From Sphingobium baderi (lineage in GTDB: Bacteria; Pseudomonadota; Alphaproteobacteria; Sphingomonadales; Sphingomonadaceae): 64,000 bases of DNA. The DNA is taken from NCBI RefSeq assembly GCF_001456115.1, contig NZ_CP013264.1, positions 1,162,001 to 1,226,000 of the forward strand, given 5' to 3'. Below the pieces are notes generated by a model that had not been told where the DNA came from, did not search any database, and saw only the letters and a list, made by a program, of their open reading frames with translations. Position numbers and translations under genes: made by a program. Of the stretch, positions 9,255-17,845 are shown one piece after another (the stretch's first letter is position 1; each line of letters starts with the position of its first letter).

Positions 9255-10853
9255 GTGCAGGCCAAATCCGCTATCACCTTGGAAAAACAAGGTATTTCAA
9301 CAAACGCAACGCAATTCTGGAATCTCGGCACCGCGCCGCTGGTGGAAGCCGCCATCCGCAATGGCGAAGGCGTCCTGTCAAAGGACGGCCCTCTGGTCGT
9401 CAAGACCGGCAAGCACACTGGCCGCAGTGCGAACGACAAGTTCATCGTCAAGGATGCGGAAACGGAAAACACCGTTTGGTGGGGCAAGACCAATGTCCCC
9501 ATGACGCCGGAACATTTTGCCGCATTAAAGGCTGATTTCTTCAAGGCGCTGGGCGAAAAGGCGACGCTTTACGTCGCTGACCTCTATGGTGGCTCGCAGG
9601 CTGAACATCGCGTCAATGTCCGCGTCATCAACGAACGCGCCTGGCACAACCTGTTCATCCGCACCCTGCTGGTCCGCCCGACGGCGGAGGAACTGGCCGG
9701 CTTTGCGCCCGAATACACCATCATCGATCTGCCGACCTTCCGCGCCGATCCGGCCCGTCACGGCAGCCGCAGCGAAACCGTGATCGCGGTCAACTTCACC
9801 GAAAAGCTGATCCTGATCGGCGGCACCGCCTATGCCGGCGAGATGAAGAAGTCGGTTTTCGGCATCCTCAACTATCTGCTTCCGACCAAGGGCGTGATGC
9901 CGATGCATTGTTCGGCCAATATCGGCCCGAACGGCGACACTGCTGTGTTCTTCGGCCTGTCGGGGACCGGCAAGACCACCCTGTCAGCTGACGCCAGCCG
10001 CACGCTGATCGGTGATGACGAGCATGGCTGGTCGGACACCGCTGTCTTCAATTTCGAGGGCGGCTGCTACGCCAAGATGATCAACCTGTCGGCCGAGGCG
10101 GAGCCGGAGATCTTCGCCACCACCAAGCGATTCGGCACGGTGCTGGAAAATGTCGTGATCGACGAGGAAACCCGCGTCATCGACCTGGACGACAACAGTC
10201 TCGCGGAAAATAGCCGCGGTTCCTATCCCATCGACTTCATTCCCAATGCGTCGAAGGACAATCTGGGGCCGGTGCCCAAGAACATCATCTTCCTGACCGC
10301 CGACGCCTATGGCGTGCTGCCTCCGATCGCGCGGCTGACCCCGGATCAGGCGATGTATCACTTCCTGTCCGGCTACACCGCGCGCGTCGCGGGCACGGAA
10401 ATCGGCGTGACGGAGCCTTCCGCCACCTTCTCCACCTGCTTCGGCGCGCCTTTCATGCCCCGTCATCCGTCGGTCTACGGCAATCTGCTGAAGGAACGGA
10501 TCAACAAGGGCGGCGTCACCTGCTGGCTGGTCAACACGGGCTGGACCGGCGGCAAATATGGCGTGGGCAAGCGTATGCCGATCAAGGTCACGCGGGCGCT
10601 GCTCAACGCCGCGCTCGACGGCAGCCTCAACAATGCCGAATTCCGCACCGACCCGAATTTCGGCTTTGAAGTGCCGGTCGCCGTACCAGGTGTGGAAACC
10701 GCGATCCTTGATCCGCGTACGACCTGGGCCGACAAGGCAGCCTATGATGAAACGGCTGGCAAGCTGGTCAAGCAGTTCGTCGACAACTTCGCGCAGTTCG
10801 AGGATCATGTCGATGAATCCGTGCGCGGCGCGGCGCTGACCGCCGCCGTCTGA
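9255..10853 (+). CDS. pckA: phosphoenolpyruvate carboxykinase (ATP)
   Basis: Converts oxaloacetate and ATP to phosphoenolpyruvate, the first step of gluconeogenesis. The 532-residue length is typical for the ATP-dependent class. The kinase P-loop GLSGTGKT is at 234-241, preceded by MHCSANIG (217-224), and a metal-binding GDDEHGW follows at 253-259. The start is taken as GTG at 9255 with AGGAG seven bases upstream; an ATG 75 bp further up has no ribosome site and adds non-family residues. Divergent from chvI. A strong terminator follows. Confidence 0.95.
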   Translation: MQAKSAITLEKQGISTNATQFWNLGTAPLVEAAIRNGEGVLSKDGPLVVKTGKHTGRSANDKFIVKDAETENTVWWGKTNVPMTPEHFAALKADFFKALGEKATLYVADLYGGSQAEHRVNVRVINERAWHNLFIRTLLVRPTAEELAGFAPEYTIIDLPTFRADPARHGSRSETVIAVNFTEKLILIGGTAYAGEMKKSVFGILNYLLPTKGVMPMHCSANIGPNGDTAVFFGLSGTGKTTLSADASRTLIGDDEHGWSDTAVFNFEGGCYAKMINLSAEAEPEIFATTKRFGTVLENVVIDEETRVIDLDDNSLAENSRGSYPIDFIPNASKDNLGPVPKNIIFLTADAYGVLPPIARLTPDQAMYHFLSGYTARVAGTEIGVTEPSATFSTCFGAPFMPRHPSVYGNLLKERINKGGVTCWLVNTGWTGGKYGVGKRMPIKVTRALLNAALDGSLNNAEFRTDPNFGFEVPVAVPGVETAILDPRTTWADKAAYDETAGKLVKQFVDNFAQFEDHVDESVRGAALTAAV

Positions 10854-10876
10854 CAGGCGCCCGCGACAGATTCGCG

Positions 10877-10913
10877 AAAGAGCCGGGAAGGGGAGACCTT
10901 TCCCGGCTCTTTT
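10877..10913 (+). terminator. Rho-independent terminator after pckA
   Basis: Arms AAAGAGCCGGGAA (10877-10889) and TTCCCGGCTCTTT (10100 offset: 10900-10912) pair over 13 bases, extended by two or three pairs inside, and the 3' arm ends in a short T-run. It lies 23 bp after the pckA stop. Confidence 0.85.
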
Positions 10914-10971
10914 GCTTTCTGCGGCCTCATAGAGATGCTAATCTGGATTTGATTTATAGCGGGAGTCGTAC

Positions 10972-11289
10972 ATGGGCATGTTTGATGAACTTCTGGGCAG
11001 TGTGGGCGGGCTGGAAGCCATTGCCGCAAAAATCGGCGTCTCGCCTGAACAGATGCAGGCCCTGATGACCGAGATTGGCGGTAAGATAGGCGGAGGCGAA
11101 ACCAGCGTGTCCGCGCTCGCGGAAACGGCGGCGGAACATGGCGTATCGGCCGACAAGCTGCAGGAACTGCTTGGACAGTTCGGCGGCCCCGAAGCGCTTC
11201 TCGGCAAGCTGGGTGGCCTCTTCGATCGTGACGGTGATGGCAATCCACTCGGTGAACTGGGCAGCATCGCCAAGGGGCTGTTCGGCTAG
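10972..11289 (+). CDS. small acidic protein with calcium-loop-like motif, function unknown
   Basis: A 105-residue glycine-, alanine- and glutamate-rich soluble protein. It begins MGMFDELLGSVGG, a pattern like the YidB/DUF937 group of small proteins, and contains several short amphipathic helices. Near the C-terminus (about 84-95) it has FDRDGDGNPLGE, which fits an EF-hand-type or dockerin-like Ca2+ loop (D-x-D-x-D-G). No signal peptide. It has its own short upstream region after the pckA terminator and is followed by a long stem-loop. Function is not known to me. Confidence 0.75.
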   Translation: MGMFDELLGSVGGLEAIAAKIGVSPEQMQALMTEIGGKIGGGETSVSALAETAAEHGVSADKLQELLGQFGGPEALLGKLGGLFDRDGDGNPLGELGSIAKGLFG

Positions 11290-11299
11290 GGCAGGCAAA

Positions 11300-11338
11300 A
11301 AAGCTGGTCAGGCGTTTGGCATCCCCTGCACCAGCTTT
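11300..11338 (+). terminator. stem-loop downstream of the small acidic protein
   Basis: AAAGCTGGT (11300-11308) pairs perfectly with ACCAGCTTT (11330-11338), and CAGG/CCTG continues the stem inward. A T-rich stretch (seven Ts) starts 13 bases further on, within a second small hairpin (GCCAAAA ... TTTTGGC). It is probably a terminator for the upstream gene, although the T-run is not directly adjacent. Confidence 0.5.
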
Positions 11339-11474
11339 CCCCGCCAAAAGTTTTTTTGGCCTTGCCATCGCGGCCCGCACGCGCCATTTCGCAGACGCAT
11401 CATTTATTGCGAACGATATGCAACTGGCGTCATTGTGCGCTGGCTTTTGGCATGGATTGGCAAGGATAAAGGTC

Positions 11475-12290
11475 TTGAGCGAAGTGACGATCGAAAAGCC
11501 GGTGTTGGAACCGACGGGCGCGCTGAGCGTGGAAACGGTGCTGTCGGTGCGGCACTGGAACGAACATCTTTTCAGCTTCCGTATCACGCGGCCCGCCAGC
11601 TTCCGCTTCCGCTCCGGCGAATTCGTGATGATCGGGCTTCAGGGCGACAATGGCAAGCCGCTGCTGCGGGCCTATTCGGTCGCCAGCCCGTCCTGGGACG
11701 AGGAACTGGAATTCCTGTCGATCAAAGTGCAGGACGGCCCGCTCACGTCCAGGCTCCAGCTGATCCAGCCGGGCGACCAGATCTATCTTGGCCGCAAACC
11801 GACCGGCACGCTCGTCACCGATGCGTTGTTGCCGGGCAAGCGCCTTTTCATGTTGTCCACCGGCACGGGCCTTGCGCCCTTTCTCAGCCTGTCGCGCGAT
11901 CCGGACGTCTACGAATTCTATGAGGAAGTGGTGATCGTCCATTCGGTTCGACGAGTCAGCGATCTTGCGTTCCATGACGAACTGACGGGCAAGCTGGCTG
12001 ATGACCCGCTGGTCGCCGAGCAAGCGGCCAAGCAGTTCCATTATGTGCCGACCGTCACGCGCGAGGCTTTCCGTAACAATGTCCGCATCGATGCGCTGAT
12101 TGAGAATGGCAAGCTGTTCGAGGGCATTGCCGGCGCGCCGAAGTTCGACCCGGAGACTGACCGGATCATGATGTGTGGCAGCATGGAGATGATCAAGCAA
12201 TTCGGTGCCTGGTTCGAGGAGAACGGCTTTGCCGAAGGCTCCAACGCCGCGCCTGGCGCCTATGTGATCGAACGCGCCTTCGTGGGTTGA
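11475..12290 (+). CDS. fpr: ferredoxin--NADP+ reductase
   Basis: FAD-containing reductase exchanging electrons between NADPH and ferredoxin or flavodoxin. The 271-residue length fits the bacterial FPR class. The FAD motif RAYSVAS lies near residues 62-68, the NADP-binding STGTGLAPF near 128-136, and the C-terminus is YVIERAFVG, where many bacterial FPRs end with an aromatic or VEKAFV-like tail. I take the TTG at 11475 as start, with AAGGA eight bases upstream and family-like text from there; upstream in-frame ATGs add 53 unrelated residues. A palindrome TTGC-N9-GCAA sits at 11407-11423. Confidence 0.9.
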   Translation: MSEVTIEKPVLEPTGALSVETVLSVRHWNEHLFSFRITRPASFRFRSGEFVMIGLQGDNGKPLLRAYSVASPSWDEELEFLSIKVQDGPLTSRLQLIQPGDQIYLGRKPTGTLVTDALLPGKRLFMLSTGTGLAPFLSLSRDPDVYEFYEEVVIVHSVRRVSDLAFHDELTGKLADDPLVAEQAAKQFHYVPTVTREAFRNNVRIDALIENGKLFEGIAGAPKFDPETDRIMMCGSMEMIKQFGAWFEENGFAEGSNAAPGAYVIERAFVG

Positions 12291-12312
12291 TCGAATACGC
12301 ATCCGTTCAAGG

Positions 12313-12336
12313 AAAGGGTCGCTCGCGCGGCCCTTT
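12313..12336 (+). terminator. Rho-independent terminator after fpr
   Basis: AAGGGTCGC and GCGGCCCTT pair (one G-U wobble) around a four-base loop and are followed by TTTT. It lies 23 bp past the fpr stop. Confidence 0.8.
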
Positions 12337-12422
12337 TTTGTGGCGATAATATTGCCCAGAAAATGGATGACGGCGGCATTGCGGCCATCCTTTGACCGCC
12401 AATCTGCCAAACTCGCATCGAT

Positions 12423-12451
12423 AAAAGAAAGGCGCGGAAGATACCGCGCCT
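12423..12451 (-). terminator. Rho-independent terminator after ftsH
   Basis: Read on the minus strand, AGGCGCGG and CCGCGCCT pair around six bases and run into TTTCTTTT. It sits 29 bp beyond the ftsH stop and faces the fpr terminator. Confidence 0.8.
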
Positions 12452-12479
12452 CTCCTTCTCATCATCTTGTTGATCCCGG

Positions 12480-14429
12480 TCAGGCGCCTGCGGGAGCAGG
12501 GTCGCCGAAGGGGCCCTTGCGCTTGCGCGTCTTAGGAATCGACGATCCTGCCGCCGGAATGACGGACGGCTTGATCGTCGTCCCGTCGTCGCGGGTGATC
12601 TCGCCCTTGTCGAGCAGCGTCTTGATTTCCTCGCCGGAGAGCGTCTCATATTCCAGCATCGCATTGGCGAGCAGGTGCAGCTGGTCCTCATGGGTTTGCA
12701 GCACTTCCTGCGCCCGGGCATAGCCCTGCTCGACCAGCCCGCGAATTTCCTTGTCGATCAGCTTTGCCGTCTCGTCCGACATATGGACGCGCTGGCTCTG
12801 CGAATAGCCGAGGAAGGTTTCGCCCTGCTGCTCTTCATATTGCAGCGGCCCCAACTTGTCCGACATGCCCCACTGGGTGACCATGTCGCGCGCCAGCTTG
12901 GTGGCGTACTGGATGTCGCCCGAAGCGCCCGACGACACCTTGTCATAGCCGAAGATGATCTCCTCAGCGACGCGGCCGCCCATGGCGACGGCCATGTTCG
13001 CGTGCATCTTGTCGCGGTGATAGCTGTAGCTGTCCCGTTCCGGCAAGCGCATCACCATGCCCAGCGCACGGCCGCGCGGGATGATCGTCGCCTTGTGGAT
13101 CGGATCGGACGCGGGTTCATGGACCGCGACGATGGCATGGCCCGCCTCATGATAGGCGGTCATCTTCTTCTCGTCCTCGGTCATGACCATGGAGCGGCGC
13201 TCGCTGCCCATCATGACCTTGTCCTTCGCCGCTTCGAACTCGTCCATGGCGACCAGGCGCTTGCCCCGGCGCGCCGCCATCAGCGCGGCTTCGTTGACGA
13301 GGTTGGCGAGATCCGCGCCTGAGAAACCCGGTGTGCCGCGCGCGATGGTGCGCGGGTTTACATCGGGGGCCAGCGGCACCTTCTTCATGTGCACGGCCAG
13401 GATCTTCTCGCGGCCTTCAATGTCGGGGCGCGGCACCACGACCTGCCGATCGAAGCGGCCCGGACGCAGCAGCGCGGGATCGAGCACGTCGGGACGGTTG
13501 GTGGCCGCAACGATGATGATGCCCTCGTTCGATTCGAAGCCGTCCATTTCGACCAGAAGCTGGTTCAGCGTCTGTTCGCGCTCGTCATTGCCGTTGCCCA
13601 GGCCCGCGCCGCGATGGCGGCCGACCGCATCGATTTCGTCGATAAAGACGATGCAGGGGGCGTTCTTCTTCGCCTGCTCGAACATGTCGCGCACGCGGCT
13701 CGCGCCGACGCCGACAAACATTTCCACGAAGTCCGAACCGGAAATGGTGAAGAAGGGCACGCCCGCCTCCCCCGCGATGGCGCGGGCGAGCAGCGTCTTG
13801 CCGGTGCCGGGCGAACCGACCAGCAGCGCGCCCTTGGGAATCTTGCCGCCCAGACGCGCGAACTTGGTCGGGTCTTTCAGGAATTCGACGATTTCCTGCA
13901 ATTCCTCGCGCGCTTCGTCGATGCCGGCGACATCATCGAACGTCACCTTGCCATGTTTTTCGGTGAGCAGCTTCGCCTTGGACTTGCCAAAGCCCATGGC
14001 GCCGCCCGCGCCGCCGCCCTTCTGCATCTGGCGCAGCACGAAGAAGGCGATGCCCAGGATCAGCAGGAACGGGAGCGACTGGTAGACGAGGATCAGCCAG
14101 AAGCTCGGTTGCTCCTCCGGCTGACCGGAATATTTGACGTTATAGTCGTCCAGCAAGCCGGTAAGACCCGGATCGTTGACCGGGACAGTGTTGAACTTCT
14201 GTCCGCTCGACAAGGTGCCGCTGATGCGGTCAGGGGCGATGGCGACATCCTTCACCTGGCCTTCCTGCACCTTGGAACGGAATTCGGAATAGGCGATGCC
14301 AGTGCCCGCGGTCGATGCCGTGCGGCTGTCGAACATGGAGACGAAAAGCAGCAGGGCGATAATCACCCCCGCCCAAATCATGGCGCTTTTGATCCAGGGA
14401 TTGCCCTGCGGGTCTTTCTCGTCGTTCAT
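12480..14429 (-). CDS. ftsH: ATP-dependent zinc metalloprotease FtsH
   Basis: Membrane-anchored AAA protease that degrades misfolded and short-lived proteins. The 649-residue chain has TM1 at about 16-33, a periplasmic domain, TM2 at about 111-133, and an AAA module with Walker A GSPGTGKT (205-212) and Walker B IVFIDEID (260-267). The second region of homology follows, then the zinc site HEAGH (427-431). It is the last gene of the rodZ-cpoB-tilS group and is followed by a terminator. Start ATG at 14429. Confidence 0.97.
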   Translation of the reverse strand: MNDEKDPQGNPWIKSAMIWAGVIIALLLFVSMFDSRTASTAGTGIAYSEFRSKVQEGQVKDVAIAPDRISGTLSSGQKFNTVPVNDPGLTGLLDDYNVKYSGQPEEQPSFWLILVYQSLPFLLILGIAFFVLRQMQKGGGAGGAMGFGKSKAKLLTEKHGKVTFDDVAGIDEAREELQEIVEFLKDPTKFARLGGKIPKGALLVGSPGTGKTLLARAIAGEAGVPFFTISGSDFVEMFVGVGASRVRDMFEQAKKNAPCIVFIDEIDAVGRHRGAGLGNGNDEREQTLNQLLVEMDGFESNEGIIIVAATNRPDVLDPALLRPGRFDRQVVVPRPDIEGREKILAVHMKKVPLAPDVNPRTIARGTPGFSGADLANLVNEAALMAARRGKRLVAMDEFEAAKDKVMMGSERRSMVMTEDEKKMTAYHEAGHAIVAVHEPASDPIHKATIIPRGRALGMVMRLPERDSYSYHRDKMHANMAVAMGGRVAEEIIFGYDKVSSGASGDIQYATKLARDMVTQWGMSDKLGPLQYEEQQGETFLGYSQSQRVHMSDETAKLIDKEIRGLVEQGYARAQEVLQTHEDQLHLLANAMLEYETLSGEEIKTLLDKGEITRDDGTTIKPSVIPAAGSSIPKTRKRKGPFGDPAPAGA

Positions 14430-14492
14430 CGATACTCACTTTCCCCCTGCAAGATAAGGTGCGCGGGTAAAATCGCAAGCGGCCTCGACCGC

Positions 14493-14684
14493 TCAGCCTC
14501 CAGTGAGGAGGGTGAGTGCCATATAGGCAAGCACCAGCGCGATGCCCGTCGACACGCCGCAGAGCAGATAACCGACATACAGCAGCAACGGCGGATGGGG
14601 GCGCGCCAGCTTGCGGTTACGCTGCGCCGCCGAAAGAATGACGCTGGCCAGCAAGCCGTAGGTCAGCGCCGCAAATTCCATCAT
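14493..14684 (-). CDS. small two-helix membrane protein, function unknown
   Basis: A predicted 63-residue protein with two hydrophobic segments (about 5-18 and 33-60) separated by the basic turn AAQRNRKLARPHP. It lies in the gap between tilS and ftsH on the same strand, 63 bp before ftsH. There are two adjacent ATGs (14684 and 14681) and only a weak GAG-type ribosome site. Position and composition support a real small membrane protein, but I do not recognise a family. Confidence 0.5.
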   Translation of the reverse strand: MMEFAALTYGLLASVILSAAQRNRKLARPHPPLLLYVGYLLCGVSTGIALVLAYMALTLLTGG

Positions 14685-14809
14685 ATCTCGATAATCCTGC
14701 CATGAAGAGGCGGGGATTAACCATGATGGCCGTTAAGAAAAGGTCATTGCATCGCACCAAAGCGACAGGCCGTGGAAGGGACGGGCCAATCTGTGGAACC
14801 TTGCCAGCC

Positions 14810-15763
14810 CTATCGGCGCGGAGGTGCCGGAATCAGTATCCATTCCGCACCGCCGATCAGCAGCCAGTCTCCCAAACTCGCCTTTTGCCCTGTCATGGCA
14901 GCGGCGATGGCACGATCGACCGAATCGCCCCGCGGCGGCGACGCATCGGGCGCTGCCTGCGCGAGCATCCGCAGCAGAAGGCGACGCTGCAATTCATGGG
15001 GAAAGTCGCTTTTCTCCAGCCGCCAGCCATTCCCTTCGCGCCGCAGGTGGCGATCCGCCAGCGAATCGACTGTCCAGCCCAGCGCTTCCTCGGCCTCCCC
15101 CAACGCCGCCGCGCTCCGCGCCGCCGCCAGCGGATCAAGCCAATTTGCATCTGCCAGAGCCGACCGCATCAGCGATCGGTCGAAACGGGGGTCGGCATTG
15201 GATGGGTCTTGCACATGTGGCAATCCTTCCGTGTCGACCAATGCTTGAAGCACGGACTTCCGCACGCCCAGCAGCGGGCGCAGCACATGGCCCATCTGGG
15301 GCCGGACGCCTGCCAGCCCGCCAATGCCCGCTCCCCGGTTGAGCCGCATCAGCATCGTTTCAAGCTGATCGTCGGCATGATGCGCGGTAAACAGCCAATC
15401 CAGCTTCCGCTCCACACGCCATGCTTCCAATAGCGTATAGCGTTGGGCGCGGCCCCAATCATGCAGGTTGCCCGTCCTTGGCGCGACCGGGTGCAGGATG
15501 GCATGCGCGATACCCTGCGCCGCGCACCACCGTGCGACCATGGCCGCTTCATCGGCGGATTCGGGGCGCAGGCCGTGATCAACCGTAGCCGCCTCCACCC
15601 GCCCCGGAAAGGCGCAGGCCGACACATGCAGCAGCGCCATGCTGTCCGGTCCGCCCGATACGGCAATCCCGAAGCGGGCCTGGTCGATGTCCACCGCCAG
15701 CCCCTTGACCGCCTCGCGCAGAGACGTCTCCAGCGCGGTCGCATCCGTCAAGGGTTCAGCCAT
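14810..15763 (-). CDS. tilS: tRNA(Ile)-lysidine synthetase
   Basis: Converts C34 of the CAU-anticodon tRNA-Ile to lysidine, using ATP and lysine, so that it reads AUA. The N-terminal PP-loop SGGPDSMALLH (about residues 35-45) and the following THH-like FTAHHADDQLETMLMRL segment (about 136-152) are diagnostic. At 317 residues it is the short form lacking the full C-terminal domains of E. coli TilS, as is usual in alphaproteobacteria. It starts six bases after cpoB ends, so the two are translationally close. Confidence 0.93.
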   Translation of the reverse strand: MAEPLTDATALETSLREAVKGLAVDIDQARFGIAVSGGPDSMALLHVSACAFPGRVEAATVDHGLRPESADEAAMVARWCAAQGIAHAILHPVAPRTGNLHDWGRAQRYTLLEAWRVERKLDWLFTAHHADDQLETMLMRLNRGAGIGGLAGVRPQMGHVLRPLLGVRKSVLQALVDTEGLPHVQDPSNADPRFDRSLMRSALADANWLDPLAAARSAAALGEAEEALGWTVDSLADRHLRREGNGWRLEKSDFPHELQRRLLLRMLAQAAPDASPPRGDSVDRAIAAAMTGQKASLGDWLLIGGAEWILIPAPPRR

Positions 15764-15769
15764 CGCCGA

Positions 15770-16669
15770 TCAGCTACATTTGGCTTTGGTCCGGCCCTTT
15801 TCCATCATGCCGCGCAGGCCGGCGGACAGGGTCGCGCCATAGACCTGTTCCAGTTCCGCATAGACCTTGCAAGCGTCGGCAGGCTTCTTGAGCTGGATCA
15901 AAGCTTCACCCAGATAGGCCAGGCTGTCGGGCGCCCGGTCCCCGCGCGGCCGCTTCTGGTAATTTTCATACAGGGCGACCGATGCCAATGCGGGTTTGCC
16001 GTCGTCCAGATAGGCGCGGCCCAGCAGGTTCTGCGCGCGGCTGGCGACGGACGTGTCGCTATATTTGTCCACCGTGGCTTTAAGCTGTGCCTGCGCCTCC
16101 GGGTAGAATTTCGCGTCCCACAGGCGGAAGCCATATGTATAGGCATCCCCGGCGGCATCTCCCGTCTCGGGCCGTTCGATCGCCGCGACAGCCGCCTTGC
16201 GCGTGTCGCTCGCCTCAGCCGCCGGTGCCGCGGGCCGGGTTCCGGCGGCGGGCGCGGATACCGTGGATCTGGCGGCCGGTGGAGCGGCGGGGGCGGCGAC
16301 GCTCGTCTGCTCCGCTTTATATTTGTTGAACGCTTCCTCAAGCTGCTTCAGCTTGTAGCTGTTCTCCTCCACCTGCCCCGTGATGGACGCAAGCTGCGAT
16401 TCCAATGCTCCCACCCGCGCGGTCAGGTCCGCGATGGGTGCGGAGGACGGGGTTCCCGGCGGCGGCGTCGTGGTGGCGGGCCGGGTGATTTCCGGCTCGA
16501 CGGGCGTGCCGGCAGGGAACACCTTGCGCTGGACGGCGCGCAGTTCCTTTTCGATGCGGTCCACTCGCGTGTCGAGCGACACGGATTGGGCGGCCGCGGG
16601 CATGGCAAAGAGCATCGATGCCGACGCCCCCAAAGCCAATGCGGAGGTCGCAAAAAAGGCGTTACGCAT
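15770..16669 (-). CDS. cpoB: cell division coordinator CpoB / Tol-Pal system protein YbgF
   Basis: Periplasmic protein linking the Tol-Pal system with septal peptidoglycan synthesis. The 299-residue chain has a cleavable signal peptide (about 1-28, ending MPAAAQS). An N-terminal coiled-coil trimerisation segment (about 33-115) is broken by a Pro/Thr-rich stretch, and an Ala/Pro linker precedes a C-terminal TPR domain (about 175-299) with YTYGFRLWDAKFYPEAQAQL. The family normally follows pal; tolQRAB-pal is not in the window. tilS follows after six bases. Confidence 0.92.
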   Translation of the reverse strand: MRNAFFATSALALGASASMLFAMPAAAQSVSLDTRVDRIEKELRAVQRKVFPAGTPVEPEITRPATTTPPPGTPSSAPIADLTARVGALESQLASITGQVEENSYKLKQLEEAFNKYKAEQTSVAAPAAPPAARSTVSAPAAGTRPAAPAAEASDTRKAAVAAIERPETGDAAGDAYTYGFRLWDAKFYPEAQAQLKATVDKYSDTSVASRAQNLLGRAYLDDGKPALASVALYENYQKRPRGDRAPDSLAYLGEALIQLKKPADACKVYAELEQVYGATLSAGLRGMMEKGRTKAKCS

Positions 16670-16765
16670 GATTATCCCCGACTAAATCCTTCGCCTTAAC
16701 CATAAGGCGATATTCCGCGCCGTAAAGCGCGACTTTCATCGGCCTGAGCCGTGTGTCCCAGGCTG

Positions 16766-16868
16766 GAGCATCATCCGACCGGTTGGAATCGGATCATGGC
16801 CTACTCCTGTTTGCCTCCAGCGATTTTCGGGCGACCCGGATGATGCCGTCCGGTTCGAACTCGCTCTA
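16766..16868. repeat. structured intergenic repeat A (dumbbell type)
   Basis: About 103 bp filling the rodZ-cpoB gap and ending exactly at the rodZ stop codon. It has one hairpin with arms ATCCGA/TCGGAT around CCGGTT, then TGTTTGCC and ATTTTCGGGCGACCCG, then a second imperfect hairpin ending CTCTA. The same layout and several of the same words (TGTTTGCC, ATTTTC-CGGGTCGCC, GCTCT ends) occur at 59577-59669. I recall similar ~100-bp elements between genes in sphingomonads and rhizobia; that is recollection, not a search. Confidence 0.6.
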
Positions 16869-17771
16869 TGTACCGGGCGCCTCTGCCGGCGACGGTGCGG
16901 GGACAGGGGCCGGAGCAACGCCGCCTCCCCCTTGAGCGGAGGGCGGAGCGGCGGCCGGCGCCGGAATTGTGGAAACGGACGAAGGCGCGGCGCGCGACAA
17001 CAGCGCTTCTGCGCTGACGGGGACGTCCGCGATGGTGCGGTCGGCGGCGCCCAGGGGTGGAACGGGCTTGCCGCCCACCGTCACGGTCAGCGCCTGTGGA
17101 CGCCCGGTCAGGATCATCGGATTATGCGCGTCGGCGGGCAGGGTGAAGCTTTCACCCTTCTTCATCAGGCCATCCTTCAAACGCTCGCCCGCTTCGTCAT
17201 AGATACGCAGCCAGACATCGTCATTCGCCGTGAAGACCACGGTCTGATTGACCGGCGCGGCGGGCGCTGCGCTCGCCGGTTGCTGCGGCGCGGTGAGAGC
17301 GGCACCCTCTTGCTGCGCGATTTCCTCGGTCGTGGGCGGCGTCAGGAGCTGCGAACGCCACAGCGCGAAACCGACCACCACCAAAATGGCGATGACTGCG
17401 GCTGTCCAGGCCAGCGCCCGGGATGGCACGCGGGTCGGATCGACCGGCTCGAACACTTCATAGCGGTTTGCGCCCAGATCGGAATTATGGACGGCGTGGC
17501 GCACCTCGGCGGCAATAGCCACCTCGTCCATGTCAATCGCGCGGGCATAGGCGCGGGCGAACCCCACGGCGTAGGGAATGCCCGGAAGCGCGGTATAATC
17601 ATCCTTTTCAATGGCTTCGAGCTGGCGTTGGGCGATACGCGTGCGAGTCGCCACATCCTGTATCGAAAGCCCTTGCGCTTCTCGTGCAGCACGCAGCTTC
17701 GCGCCGGGTGTGGCGGATTGGCTTTCCTGCGCGTCGACCGCGCCGGTTTCGATTTCCGGTTCTTCTGCCAT
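16866..17771 (-). CDS. rodZ: RodZ-like helix-turn-helix membrane protein
   Basis: Cell-shape protein connecting cytoplasmic MreB to the periplasm. The 301-residue chain has an N-terminal HTH of the RodZ kind (about 22-90, KLRAAREAQGLSIQDVATRT and YAVGFARAYA) and one transmembrane helix (about 118-135). A Pro/Ala linker follows, then a periplasmic beta domain (DUF4115-like, about 170-240, DVWLRIYDEAG), and the tail is a long Ala/Pro-rich stretch. It lies between ptsP and cpoB on the same strand. Confidence 0.88.
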   Translation of the reverse strand: MAEEPEIETGAVDAQESQSATPGAKLRAAREAQGLSIQDVATRTRIAQRQLEAIEKDDYTALPGIPYAVGFARAYARAIDMDEVAIAAEVRHAVHNSDLGANRYEVFEPVDPTRVPSRALAWTAAVIAILVVVGFALWRSQLLTPPTTEEIAQQEGAALTAPQQPASAAPAAPVNQTVVFTANDDVWLRIYDEAGERLKDGLMKKGESFTLPADAHNPMILTGRPQALTVTVGGKPVPPLGAADRTIADVPVSAEALLSRAAPSSVSTIPAPAAAPPSAQGGGGVAPAPVPAPSPAEAPGT

Positions 17772-17845
17772 GCTGCTCCGCGACCTAGGATGGGTCGGCC
17801 TTGTCTCATTGTGGGACGGGGATTGTCAACGCCGGGACGAATAGT

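Noticed and set aside
15443..16699. 418-codon plus-strand frame
   Set aside because: Antisense to tilS and cpoB, both well supported; Arg/Gly/His-rich shadow.
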